A DNA stretch of 48,423 bases, from positions 1 to 48,423 of IMG/VR virus record IMGVR_UViG_3300048927_000791. One strand, 5' to 3'. This document shows positions 14,124 to 21,586 of this stretch, in pieces (position 1 is the first letter of the stretch; every line of letters starts with the position of its first letter). Source of the stretch: a virus. Both the position numbers and the translations under genes were made by a program. The notes under the pieces were generated by a model. It ran no database searches, had not been told where the DNA came from, and saw nothing but the letters and a program-made list of their open reading frames with translations.

Positions 14124-14308
14124 CCGAGCGCGGCGACGAGCCTAAAAAGATCGGCGACATCGTCCACGGCCTGGTGCTGTCACGCATCGCCAGCGCGCCC
14201 GACGACGCAACACGCAAGCGCTACGTCATGCTCGCCCGCGAGCACGGCGCCATCACGGCTGAGGAAGCCGAGGACTGGCTCAAGATCATGGAGCTTCGGG
14301 CAGCATGA
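14120..14308 (+). CDS. Hypothetical small acidic protein, 62 aa
   Basis: Helical, with VLSRIASAPDDATRKRYVMLA in the centre and HGAITAEEAEDWL near the end. GTG start overlapping the VRR-NUC stop; its own stop overlaps the primase start. No family recognised. Confidence 0.6.
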   Translation: MTERGDEPKKIGDIVHGLVLSRIASAPDDATRKRYVMLAREHGAITAEEAEDWLKIMELRAA

Positions 14309-16638
14309 GCAGTATGCCGAACACTGGCGTTGCACAGCCCTGGAACAGCTTCCGGGTGGCGACATTCGCTGGCCAGCACGACAGCCATATCAAGACCGGG
14401 GAGGACTATGCCACCACGTCGCTGGCGGCGGTCTTCACCATGCAGCCGCAGTGCAAGCCGAAAATGGCGGGCGACGCTATCCTGGCATCGTCCTATGCCG
14501 ATTACGACGCCCGCAGCCATGATGCGCAGCGTAGCAATGGTTCGTTCGTCGCGCTCGTCGGTGACGTCGACCATGGCGACCTTGGCCTGCCCGCAATTCG
14601 CGCGGCCGCGGAGGCATTCTCCGATGGTTCTGCTTGGCTGATCTATTCGAGCGCGCACTCACGCGACGGCGATCAGCGCTGGCGTATCCTGTTCCCCCTC
14701 TGCCAACCCTGTGGGTTCCCCGAGTGGCACGACGCCCAGTGCGCCCTGTTCGCTTTCATGGAAGACCGCGGCGTCCCGATGGATCACGCGCTCGCCCGCG
14801 CAGGCCAGCCGATCTATCTGCCGAACGTTCCCGAGCGCTACAAGGACGGCACGCCGCTGCGCGATGCGGACGGCCAGCCCTTCTATTATCAGCATGCCCA
14901 TAGCGGCGTGGACCTGCCTGGCATCGACATCAAGCGCGGGATCGTGGCGGGCGGTATCGCTGCGCTGCGCCGGCAGCAGGTCGAAGATGATCGCCAGCGC
15001 GATGAAATGCGCAAGATCGCCGAGGCGAAGTATGCCAATCGCCCGCAGCGCTCGGGTGGGAACCTGATCGAGCAGTTCAACGCCTCCACCAGCGTAGACA
15101 CCATGCTCAGCCTGTGCGGCTATCAGCAGTCGCCCAAGCGCCCTGAGGACTGGCGCTCACCGCTGCAAACCGGCGAAACCTATGCCACCCGCGTCATCGA
15201 CGGCAAGTGGTTCAGCCTGTCCGGCAGCGATGCGGCCTCGGGCTTGGGCCAGAAGTGCAAGGCGGGCTGCTTCGGCGACGCCTACGACCTCTACGTCCAC
15301 TTCAAGCACAATGGCGACCACAAGGACGCCTACCGTGCAATCGGACGCGAGCAGAGCGGCTCCAACGTCGTTCACGCCAATTTCCGCGGTGACGAGCAGG
15401 ACCCCGGCTATCAGGAGATGCCGGAGTGGATCAGCCAAGCCGCCGAGCCGGATTATGAGCTGATGATGGGCGTAGAGCCGGAAGCCGCTACGCCTACCGA
15501 GGCGAAGCCCGACAAAGCCATCAAGGCAACGCCGTTTACCTGGCGTCCAACTGCCGAAATCCCCAAGCGCCAGTGGCTCTATGGCAAGCACCTCCTGCGC
15601 AAGTTCCTGTCGCTGGACGTAGCAGCTGGCGGCGTCGGCAAATCCTCGCTAAAGATCGGCGAGGCGCTGGCCATGGCTACCGGCCGCGACTTCTACAACA
15701 AAGGGCTGCCTGAGGGCGCGCTGCGCGTCTGGATGTGGAACCTTGAGGATCCGCATGACGAGATCGAGCGCCGGCTTCACGCAACGGCCCAGCGCTTTCG
15801 CGTGCGCCCTGAGGAGATAGAGGACAGGCTGTTCGTGGACAGTGGCCGCGATCAGCCCCTCGTCATGGCGACAGAAGGCCCGAACGGCGCGATGATCGTT
15901 CGCCCCGTGGTCGACGCCCTCATCGCCGAGATGATCGAGCGCAAGATCGACGTTCTCCAGATCGACCCGTTCGTTAGCTCGCACGCCGTCAGCGAGAACG
16001 ACAACAACGCGATCGACATCGTGGCACGCGAATGGAACGTCGTCGCCGAGCGCACCGGAGCTGCTATCAACCTCGTCCACCACGTCCGCAAGCAGAACGG
16101 CACCGAAGCCACAGCGGACAGTGCCCGTGGCGCATCCTCGCTGATCGGCAAGGCGCGCTCGGTCCTCGTCTACAACCGCATGACCGAAGACGAGGCCGCG
16201 CGCCTGAACGTGCCCGAGGACGAGCGGTTCTTCTACTTCCGCGTTGATAACGACAAGGCCAACCTCGCCCCGCCAGAACGCGGCGATTGGTATCGCATGA
16301 ACAACGAGGATCTGGAGAACGGAGATAGCGTCGGCGTCGCCTGCACCTGGACGCCTCCCGATGCCTTTGCAGGCGTCACCCGGCAGCACCTCTACGCGGT
16401 TCAGCGCGCCCTCTCTGACGGTGAATGGCGCGAGAACATCCAGACCAAGGATGCATGGGCGGGCCACCCTGTCGCAGCCGTCCTGGGTCTCGATCTTGAG
16501 AAGAAGCATGACCGCAAGCGGGTGCAAACCCTGCTGCATGTCTGGGTCCAGGAAGGCGTGCTTGAGATCGTCGAGAAAGAGGATCGGAAGCGTAACGTTC
16601 GCAAGTTCGTGACGGTCGGAAGGTGGGTCGAAGCATGA
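14305..16638 (+). CDS. Primase-polymerase (AEP-like) / RepA-type AAA helicase fusion
   Basis: 777 aa, the main replication protein. N-terminal half: ALVGDVDHGD with D87 and D89, then WLIYSSAHSRDGDQRWRILFP (about 111-132), the pattern of archaeo-eukaryotic primase domains in phage primase-helicases. A middle segment (about 250-360, with LCGYQQ, WFSLSGSD and CKAGCFGDAYDLYV) resembles the linker domain seen in that family. C-terminal half: RepA/AAA_25-type ATPase, Walker A AAGGVGKSS (440-448), Walker B VLQID with D554, then NLVHHVRK and ADSARGASSLIGKAR. The last 80 residues (about 695-777) form a probable winged helix. Directly followed by the repeat-rich candidate origin. Confidence 0.88.
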   Translation: MSSMPNTGVAQPWNSFRVATFAGQHDSHIKTGEDYATTSLAAVFTMQPQCKPKMAGDAILASSYADYDARSHDAQRSNGSFVALVGDVDHGDLGLPAIRAAAEAFSDGSAWLIYSSAHSRDGDQRWRILFPLCQPCGFPEWHDAQCALFAFMEDRGVPMDHALARAGQPIYLPNVPERYKDGTPLRDADGQPFYYQHAHSGVDLPGIDIKRGIVAGGIAALRRQQVEDDRQRDEMRKIAEAKYANRPQRSGGNLIEQFNASTSVDTMLSLCGYQQSPKRPEDWRSPLQTGETYATRVIDGKWFSLSGSDAASGLGQKCKAGCFGDAYDLYVHFKHNGDHKDAYRAIGREQSGSNVVHANFRGDEQDPGYQEMPEWISQAAEPDYELMMGVEPEAATPTEAKPDKAIKATPFTWRPTAEIPKRQWLYGKHLLRKFLSLDVAAGGVGKSSLKIGEALAMATGRDFYNKGLPEGALRVWMWNLEDPHDEIERRLHATAQRFRVRPEEIEDRLFVDSGRDQPLVMATEGPNGAMIVRPVVDALIAEMIERKIDVLQIDPFVSSHAVSENDNNAIDIVAREWNVVAERTGAAINLVHHVRKQNGTEATADSARGASSLIGKARSVLVYNRMTEDEAARLNVPEDERFFYFRVDNDKANLAPPERGDWYRMNNEDLENGDSVGVACTWTPPDAFAGVTRQHLYAVQRALSDGEWRENIQTKDAWAGHPVAAVLGLDLEKKHDRKRVQTLLHVWVQEGVLEIVEKEDRKRNVRKFVTVGRWVEA

Positions 16639-16705
16639 TTGCCCCACCTCAAAAACAGGCGGTGGGGCAAGGTGTGGCAGTGTGGCGGAATGGATACCCT
16701 GAAAC

Positions 16706-16752
16706 CTGCCCCACCACCACCCCCCCCCGTAGGGGGTGGGGTGGTGGGGCAG
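16706..16752. other. Long GC hairpin in the candidate origin
   Basis: CTGCCCCACCACC (16706-16718) pairs perfectly with GGTGGTGGGGCAG (16740-16752), and five further C-G pairs form inside around a GTA loop. A T6 tract follows at 16766-16771, 13 bp after the stem, too far for a normal intrinsic terminator. It could act as a terminator-like pause, a single-strand initiation site or part of the origin. Confidence 0.6.
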
Positions 16753-16757
16753 TGGGG
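16732..16757 (+). other. G-quadruplex motif
   Basis: Plus strand: five G, T, four G, TGGT, four G, CAGT, four G. This meets the strict criterion of four G-runs with loops of 1, 4 and 4 bases, with two more GGGG runs at 16775 and 16788. It competes with the hairpin at 16706-16752 because both use the same G-rich strand. Confidence 0.65.
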
Positions 16758-16815
16758 CAGGTCGGTTTTTTGGTGGGGCTCCGAGGTGGGGCAAATTCGG
16801 AAAGGAAGATCGGCA

Positions 16816-16965
16816 ATGGTGAACGTGGAATTGGAACGTGTGTCGAATGGCTGGCTGGTAACTGTCACCCGCGACGGCAACCGCATCACCCGGATGTTCA
16901 CGCTCGAAAGCGCGCTCGCCAAGGATGTCGCCTGGACCACGCTGCTCACGCTCTTCGAAGCGTGA
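16816..16965 (+). CDS. Small conserved-looking beta protein, 49 aa
   Basis: MVNVELERVSNGWLVTVTRD followed by a short helix ending LLTLFEA. AAAGGAAG precedes the ATG at a suitable distance. The longer upstream frame would translate the G-rich repeat region as Gly/Pro/Trp-rich sequence and is rejected. The fold looks like a two-stranded sheet plus helix; no family named. Confidence 0.55.
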   Translation: MVNVELERVSNGWLVTVTRDGNRITRMFTLESALAKDVAWTTLLTLFEA

Positions 16966-17020
16966 CGTCTTTCGCACCCACCCGCTGGCAACCCGCCGGC
17001 CCACCCACAGGAGCCCGAGC

Positions 17021-17260
17021 ATGACGATGACCAGGAAGCGATTGCGCTGGATCGCCCAGTTCGCATTGGGAGCCGCTATCACCGCGACGTTCGGACGGTG
17101 GCAGTACCATCGCGGCTTCGAAAACGGTGCGGATGCAGCGATCTGTGCCTTCGCGGTCGGAATCGACGGTGAAGCGAAGGCCCGCAGTTCGCAGGCATGT
17201 CAGCGCGTGGGTGGACCGAGGTGGATTGTCGAGGGCTTTGATCCGGGAGGGCGGCAGTGA
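17021..17260 (+). CDS. Small membrane-anchored protein, 79 aa
   Basis: A basic N-terminus (MTMTRKRLRW) precedes one hydrophobic segment (IAQFALGAAITATFG, about 12-26), then a soluble tail with Cys 46 and 63. A CAGGAG ribosome-binding site precedes ATG 17021. Function unknown. Confidence 0.6.
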   Translation: MTMTRKRLRWIAQFALGAAITATFGRWQYHRGFENGADAAICAFAVGIDGEAKARSSQACQRVGGPRWIVEGFDPGGRQ

Positions 17261-17577
17261 TGGCCACCCGCAAGCCCGACACCGGCTGCATCCGCCCGTA
17301 CCGCCATGCGCCGGCTGACTTCGTGCAGGTGTACCTCCAGCTCGGCCAGGACAAGGCGATCGAGGAGCACTTCCGGACGAACTGGAGGTGCATCACGCGC
17401 TGGATCGAGGAATGCGGTGGTGATGACCTGCGCGCCCAGCGTGCGGCGATCACCGGGGCGAAGTTGAAGCCGCATCGTCGCAGCGGACACGCACGGCGGT
17501 ATGTGCTCGGGCTGCGGTTGGGTAAGATCCCCGCGCCGTCGTTTTTTGATGCTGAGTTGATGGAGGATGGACGGTGA
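17260..17577 (+). CDS. Hypothetical protein, 105 aa, with HTH-like region
   Basis: Residues about 20-50 (DFVQVYLQLGQDKAIEEHFR then NWRCITRWIEE) have the character of a DNA-binding helix-turn-helix. The C-terminal part is basic. ATG 17260 overlaps the preceding TGA; GTG three bases earlier is an alternative start. It sits directly before the small terminase subunit, where phages often carry a regulator or a terminase helper. Confidence 0.6.
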   Translation: MATRKPDTGCIRPYRHAPADFVQVYLQLGQDKAIEEHFRTNWRCITRWIEECGGDDLRAQRAAITGAKLKPHRRSGHARRYVLGLRLGKIPAPSFFDAELMEDGR

Positions 17578-17960
17578 CTGCAGGGCGCCCCACGAAGTAC
17601 GACCCCGCCTATTGCGAGCAGGTCGTCGAGCACATGGCTCAGGGTGCGAGCCTGACCTCGTTCGCCGCGCAGATCAGTGTTGCCCGCTCCACGATCAACC
17701 AGTGGATGGACGATAATCCGGAATTTTCGGAAGCCGTACATGTGGCAAAGGCAAAATGTGCAGCCTGGTGGGAGCTATGCGGGCGCAACATCGCCATGGG
17801 CAACGGCGGTCCTGGTGCCTCGACGCTGGCTGTATTCGGCATGAAGAACATGGCCCCCGACGACTGGCGCGATAAGACCGAGACGGCGATCACCAACCCG
17901 GATGGCAGCCTGCGCCCGACCTTGGTTCGCATCGAGGCGGCACCTTGTCCGAAGCCGTAA
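17574..17960 (+). CDS. terS: Terminase small subunit
   Basis: 128 aa. GRPTKYDPAYCEQVVEHMAQ at the N-terminus followed by an HTH (SLTSFAAQISVARSTINQWM) is the standard opening of small terminase subunits, which recognise the packaging site and recruit the large subunit. A helical oligomerisation segment follows (AVHVAKAKCAAWWELCGRN). GTG start overlaps the previous gene; its 3' end overlaps terL by 16 bp. Confidence 0.88.
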   Translation: MTAGRPTKYDPAYCEQVVEHMAQGASLTSFAAQISVARSTINQWMDDNPEFSEAVHVAKAKCAAWWELCGRNIAMGNGGPGASTLAVFGMKNMAPDDWRDKTETAITNPDGSLRPTLVRIEAAPCPKP

Positions 17961-19165
17961 TCCAGCTACCGCCGAAGCTGGTGCCGGTATTCGCACCGGC
18001 AAGGGGTGCGGTACAGTATCGCAATGCGCATGGCGGGCGTGGATCGGGCAAGTCGTTCAACTTCGCCAAGATGGCGGCAGTGTGGGGGTATGCCGAACCG
18101 CTGCGAATACTTTGCACGCGCGAGTTCCAGGCAAGCATCTCCGAGAGCTTCCACGCAGAATTGAAGGCGGCTATTGCGTCGGAACCGTGGCTAGAAGCCC
18201 ATTACGACGTGGGCGTCGACTACCTCAAGGGCGCGAACGGGACGCAGTTCATCTTCCGCGGTCTTCGGCGCAACACGCAGTCGGTCAAGTCTCTCGCCAA
18301 GATCGATCTAACGATTGTCGAGGAAGCCGAGGATGTGCCGGAAACGTCGTGGCTGGCGCTTGAGGCCACCGTGTTCCGCCAGCCGAAGTCCGAGCTGTGG
18401 GCGATCTGGAACCCGCGCCAGAAGGGCAGCCCGGTTGACAAGCGGTTCCGGGTGACGCCGCCGGCAAACGCGATCACTGCGGAAATCAACTGGTCTGATA
18501 ACCCGTTCTTCCCGCCCGGCCTGGACACGCTGCGACGGCGCGAGCAGGAACGGCTTGACGATGCCACATATCAGCACATCTGGGACGGCGGCTATCTCGT
18601 CAACTCCGCTGCGCAGGTGCTGGCGGGCAAATGGCGCGTTGCTGAGTTCGAGCCCGGCGACGATTGGGATGGGCCGTATCAGGGCGGCGACTTCGGTTAT
18701 GCGCAAGACCCCACTGCGGCGGTGCGGTGCTACATCCACGGGGACACGCTGTACGTCAGCCACGAAGCCGGTGGGCGCGGTATCGAGCTAGACCACATCG
18801 CCGGGCGCGCGATTGAGGCTATCCCCGGTTACGAGCGCTACGTCAGCCGGTGGGATAGCGCTTCCCCTGGATCGATTAGCATCCTCACGCGGTCGGGCCT
18901 TACCCGCGCTCAAGGCGCTCCGAAGTGGCAGGGCAGCGTTGACGACGGCATCCGCTACCTGCGATCATTCCGAGAGATCGTCATCCACCCGCGGTGCCGT
19001 GAGACGATCAACGAGGCCCGTCTGTACAGCTACAAGGTTGACCGGTTGACCGGCGACATCCTACCCGTGCTGGTCGACGCCAACAATCACTACATTGATG
19101 CCCTGCGCTACGCGGTGTCGCCGATGATCAAGGGCAAGTCCTACAGCCTCTCCGCCCTAACTTGA
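17945..19165 (+). CDS. terL: Terminase large subunit (PBSX/Terminase_3 family)
   Basis: 406 aa, the packaging motor. Walker A GGRGSGKS at 30-37; Walker B LTIVEE with E126/E127; ATPase coupling segment IWNPRQKGS near 175. The RNase H-like nuclease domain shows GGDFGYAQD, a WDSASPGS segment and a C-terminal DANNHYIDALRY, which hold the metal-binding acids. TTG start at 17945 inside terS. The TGA stop codon (19163-19165) is part of the first copy of the late element, so the portal transcription unit may begin exactly at this gene's end. Confidence 0.96.
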   Translation: MSEAVIQLPPKLVPVFAPARGAVQYRNAHGGRGSGKSFNFAKMAAVWGYAEPLRILCTREFQASISESFHAELKAAIASEPWLEAHYDVGVDYLKGANGTQFIFRGLRRNTQSVKSLAKIDLTIVEEAEDVPETSWLALEATVFRQPKSELWAIWNPRQKGSPVDKRFRVTPPANAITAEINWSDNPFFPPGLDTLRRREQERLDDATYQHIWDGGYLVNSAAQVLAGKWRVAEFEPGDDWDGPYQGGDFGYAQDPTAAVRCYIHGDTLYVSHEAGGRGIELDHIAGRAIEAIPGYERYVSRWDSASPGSISILTRSGLTRAQGAPKWQGSVDDGIRYLRSFREIVIHPRCRETINEARLYSYKVDRLTGDILPVLVDANNHYIDALRYAVSPMIKGKSYSLSALT

Positions 19166-19175
19166 CGGCGGTAAC
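19162..19175 (+). promoter_or_regulatory. Late element copy 1 (TTGACGGCGGTAAC)
   Basis: First of seven copies of YTGACGGCGGTAAY. It contains the terL stop codon. ATA (19195) follows after 19 bp and the portal ATG 13 bp after that; no Shine-Dalgarno is present. Interpreted as a phage-specific late promoter or regulator site. Confidence 0.7.
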
Positions 19176-19207
19176 TCCCCCACCCCGCCGCCGCATACCG
19201 TCGCCGC

Positions 19208-21082
19208 ATGTGGATCGCCGACAGCCTCCGCGCCGCCATCGGCAGTGTTCGCACCGCATGGGGCCGTGATAGCAGCCCCATGGCGCAGGCGTTCGGGTCG
19301 CAGTTCGCGGTTGCCAAGTACCTTGAATCCGGTTTGCTCAAAAAGGTTATCGCCATCCCGGCGGCCGATCGCACGTCGAAATGGCGCGACTGGCAGGCAC
19401 CCCCGGAAGTCATCACCGCGATTGAGGGCGAGGAAAAGCGCCTCGGTCTGCGCGCCAAGACCAAGCAAGCGGAGATCCTGCGCGACATCGGCGGCGGCGC
19501 CATGGTGCTGATCACGGCGGGCGACCATGCGCAGCCGCTGACCACTGTGCCCAAGGGCGGTATCGTCGCGATCAACGTTCTGTCGCGCTGGCAGATCAGC
19601 GGGCTTGACTGGGATACCGACCTGGCCAGCCCGACGTACGGCGAGCCGATGATGTGGCAGGTGTCCGGCGGGCGCACGACGCAGCCCATCCACCCGTCGC
19701 GGGTGATCCCGTTCCGTGGGGAGCCATTGGCGGGCATCATGGGTGTGTCGACGGAGGATGCCTATTGGGGCGACTGCCGGCTGATGCGCGTTCTGCGGGC
19801 GGTCGAGATCAGCGATGAGACGCAGGTTTGGTTCTCCGCTCTGGTGCGCAAGGCGAAGTTGCTCAGGATTGGCATCCCGGGGCTGTCCGAGGCCCTTGTC
19901 AGCGACGAAGGCAAGAGGCGCGTCGCAGATCGGATGCAGACCATTGCCGAGGGGGAGAACATCCTCAATGCGGTGGTTTACGAGGCATCCGCGGGTCAGG
20001 ACCGGCCGGGTGAGGTCATCACCGACTACCAGGTTTCGTGGGCTGGCATCCCGGCGGTTATGGATGCGTTCGACCAGCGGGTTGCGGCGGTCTCGGGCAT
20101 CCCCTTTACGACCCTTTTCGGCCGCTCGCCCGCCGGGATGAATGCGACAGGTTCGCACGACGAAGCGAACCGGTGGGCGCAAACCTCTGAGGCGCAGGAA
20201 AACAGCCTTCGCCCGTGCCTGGAGCAGCTTGACCCGTTCTTGATCGCTTCAGCTGGCGTTCCGGCTGGGGGTGTGACGTGGAAGTTCGCCCCGCTGTCGA
20301 CACCGACCGACAAGGAAAACGCGGACACCTTCAAGACCACCATGGAGGGCCTCACCGCGCTCCGGGCCATGGAGATCATGCCCGAGGAAGCATTCAACCG
20401 CGCGGCCCAAAACATGCTGATCGAAAATGAGACTTTACCGGGCCTTGAGCAGGCCCTCAAAGGCTATTCCGATGACGAGCGTTACGGCGTTGCGCCTTCC
20501 GATGATGGCAGCGACCCGAGCGCGTTGAGCGAGATCCCCAACGGGGGAAAGGAGGTCGATCCAACATCTGCCGGCGGCGGGGGTAGTGGAAGTGCACCCG
20601 CCCGCCGTGCCGCGAATGATGCCAAGCCGATCCCGCTCTACGTCCAGCGCAAGCTATTGAACGCGTCCGAGCTGATCGCGTGGGCCAAGTCGCAGGGCTT
20701 CTCGGCCACCCTGCCCGCCGACGATATGCACGTCACCGTCCTATACAGCCGAACGCCGGTTGACCCGATCAAGATGGGCAACGGATGGGATGGAAACGAC
20801 AAGGGCGAGATCACCATCAAGCCCGGCGGCCCGCGTGCGGTCGAAAAGCTGGGCGAGGATGCGGTTGTTCTTCTGTTCGCGTCGTCGGACCTCGTGTGGC
20901 GTCACCAGTCGATGGTTGAGGCCGGCGCCTCCCACGATTACCCCGAATACCAGCCACACGTAACGCTCAGCTACGAGGCTGGCGACGTCGACCTCGCGAC
21001 GGTCAAGCCGTTCGCCGGTAAGCTGGTGTTCGGGCCTGAGATTTTCGAGCCGCTGCCGCTGCGGAAGGTGACCGAGGAATGA
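19208..21082 (+). CDS. Portal protein (DUF1073) fused to an Acb1-like anti-CBASS 2H phosphoesterase
   Basis: 624 aa. Residues about 1-450 are a DUF1073-type portal protein, the dodecameric ring through which DNA is packaged; SGIPFTTLFGRSPAGMNATG is typical of the family. A low-complexity linker with GGGGSGS (456-462) leads to a 150-residue domain with two HxT motifs, H508-V-T510 in MHVTVLYS and H584-V-T586 in PHVTLSY. That paired motif and the length match Acb1 of phage T4, which cleaves cyclic di- and trinucleotide signals of CBASS immunity. Fusion to a virion protein could deliver the enzyme with infection, though that is inference. The name Acb1 is attached to some DUF1073 proteins in databases as I recall, so the fusion itself may be known. 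Confidence 0.9.
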   Translation: MWIADSLRAAIGSVRTAWGRDSSPMAQAFGSQFAVAKYLESGLLKKVIAIPAADRTSKWRDWQAPPEVITAIEGEEKRLGLRAKTKQAEILRDIGGGAMVLITAGDHAQPLTTVPKGGIVAINVLSRWQISGLDWDTDLASPTYGEPMMWQVSGGRTTQPIHPSRVIPFRGEPLAGIMGVSTEDAYWGDCRLMRVLRAVEISDETQVWFSALVRKAKLLRIGIPGLSEALVSDEGKRRVADRMQTIAEGENILNAVVYEASAGQDRPGEVITDYQVSWAGIPAVMDAFDQRVAAVSGIPFTTLFGRSPAGMNATGSHDEANRWAQTSEAQENSLRPCLEQLDPFLIASAGVPAGGVTWKFAPLSTPTDKENADTFKTTMEGLTALRAMEIMPEEAFNRAAQNMLIENETLPGLEQALKGYSDDERYGVAPSDDGSDPSALSEIPNGGKEVDPTSAGGGGSGSAPARRAANDAKPIPLYVQRKLLNASELIAWAKSQGFSATLPADDMHVTVLYSRTPVDPIKMGNGWDGNDKGEITIKPGGPRAVEKLGEDAVVLLFASSDLVWRHQSMVEAGASHDYPEYQPHVTLSYEAGDVDLATVKPFAGKLVFGPEIFEPLPLRKVTEE

Positions 21083-21083
21083 G
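21065..21083 (+). repeat. 19-bp gene-junction repeat, copy A
   Basis: AAGGTGACCGAGGAATGAG spans the last codons of the portal gene (KVTEE, stop) and the start of the next gene, and includes its GAGGAA ribosome-binding site. An identical copy is at 21360-21378. Confidence 0.8.
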
Positions 21084-21273
21084 CGACCAGACCATTGCTG
21101 CCCTTGAGCGCATCCGCGACCACGCAGCGTCGGTGAACGCCGATGTCGAGCGCGTCGAGGTCAGCTTGAGCACGATCGACGGGAAAGTGCATGTGGAGTT
21201 CACAGCCCGCCTCACCCCCAAGCCGCTGCTGCAGACGCAGGTTTGCACCAGCTACATCCAGGGCGGCGAATGA
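21079..21273 (+). CDS. Small hypothetical protein, 64 aa
   Basis: MSDQTIAALERIRDHAASVN forms a helix, followed by a beta hairpin (DGKVHVEFTARLTPKPLL). Starts in an ATGA overlap with the portal gene. No family recognised. Lies within the segment bounded by the 19-bp repeats. Confidence 0.6.
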   Translation: MSDQTIAALERIRDHAASVNADVERVEVSLSTIDGKVHVEFTARLTPKPLLQTQVCTSYIQGGE

Positions 21274-21377
21274 TGGCGCCGCAGAAATGGTGGTCTGTCG
21301 CGCTGCTCAATAAGCGGCAGTCGTGGGCCATGTGGTTTCGGGATAGAGTTTACCGCCGAAAGGTGACCGAGGAATGA
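21270..21377 (+). CDS. Short protein sharing the portal C-terminal tail, 35 aa
   Basis: MMAPQKWWSVALLNKRQSWA begins a basic, Trp-rich peptide that ends RRKVTEE, the same last five residues (KVTEE) as the portal protein, because the 19-bp repeat is in the same frame in both. It overlaps its neighbours by 4 bp. Probably created when the segment between the repeats was inserted; a function is doubtful. Confidence 0.45.
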   Translation: MMAPQKWWSVALLNKRQSWAMWFRDRVYRRKVTEE

Positions 21378-21378
21378 G
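21360..21378 (+). repeat. 19-bp gene-junction repeat, copy B
   Basis: AAGGTGACCGAGGAATGAG, identical to 21065-21083 and 295 bp away. It supplies the ribosome-binding site and start of the next gene. Confidence 0.8.
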
Positions 21379-21586
21379 TACATTCGCTCTCATCATCGGC
21401 ATCGCGTGCGTCTGGTTGAGCGGGTATTCCCTTGGGCAAACGCGCCGACGGAGTGGCTATCAGCCCGCCCCCGGCGATCTCGGTATCCCGCCGCGCACCG
21501 GCAGTGCGGTCTATCGCGGCAATATCCCGCCTGTCCCGCCGGCCCGAGACCCGAGCGCGCCGTATCCAGCCCGCCCGTCGCGCTGA
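21374..21586 (+). CDS. Small membrane protein, 70 aa
   Basis: MSTFALIIGIACVWLSGYSL is one N-terminal membrane segment or uncleaved signal. The rest is Pro-rich and disordered (PPRTGSAVYRGNIPPVPPARD). Uses the ribosome-binding site in repeat copy B. Its stop overlaps the next ATG. No family recognised. Confidence 0.6.
   Translation: MSTFALIIGIACVWLSGYSLGQTRRRSGYQPAPGDLGIPPRTGSAVYRGNIPPVPPARDPSAPYPARPSR

Larger units (their letters stand above)
16641..16792. repeat. GGTGGGGC iteron-like cluster, candidate replication origin
   Basis: GGTGGGGC or its complement GCCCCACC occurs at 16641-16648 (complement), 16661-16668, 16708-16715 (complement), 16743-16750, 16772-16779 and 16785-16792, with partial copies (AGTGGGGC at 16752) between them. 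The first two face each other as an 8-bp inverted repeat. They lie in the 177-bp gap after the primase-helicase gene, the usual place for initiator binding sites. The interpretation as origin is inference; the repeats are seen directly. Confidence 0.6.

Noticed and set aside
16639-16815. Translation of the G-rich repeat region as the N-terminus of the 49-aa protein
   Set aside because: It would give a Pro/Gly/Trp-rich segment encoded by inverted repeats; the internal ATG at 16816 has a good ribosome-binding site.
15649-17082. A 477-codon minus-strand frame opposite the primase-helicase gene
   Set aside because: It is antisense to a gene with clear primase and Walker motifs, has no recognisable domain, and is explained by the strong third-position G+C bias.
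19162-19190. Reading TTGACG of the late element as a sigma70 -35 hexamer
   Set aside because: With a 17-bp spacer the -10 position is GC-only (CCGCCG in copy 1) and most copies have CTGACG, so a standard sigma70 promoter does not fit.
19157-20182. A 341-codon minus-strand frame opposite the portal gene
   Set aside because: Antisense to DUF1073 coding sequence, with an Arg/His-rich translation and no motif.
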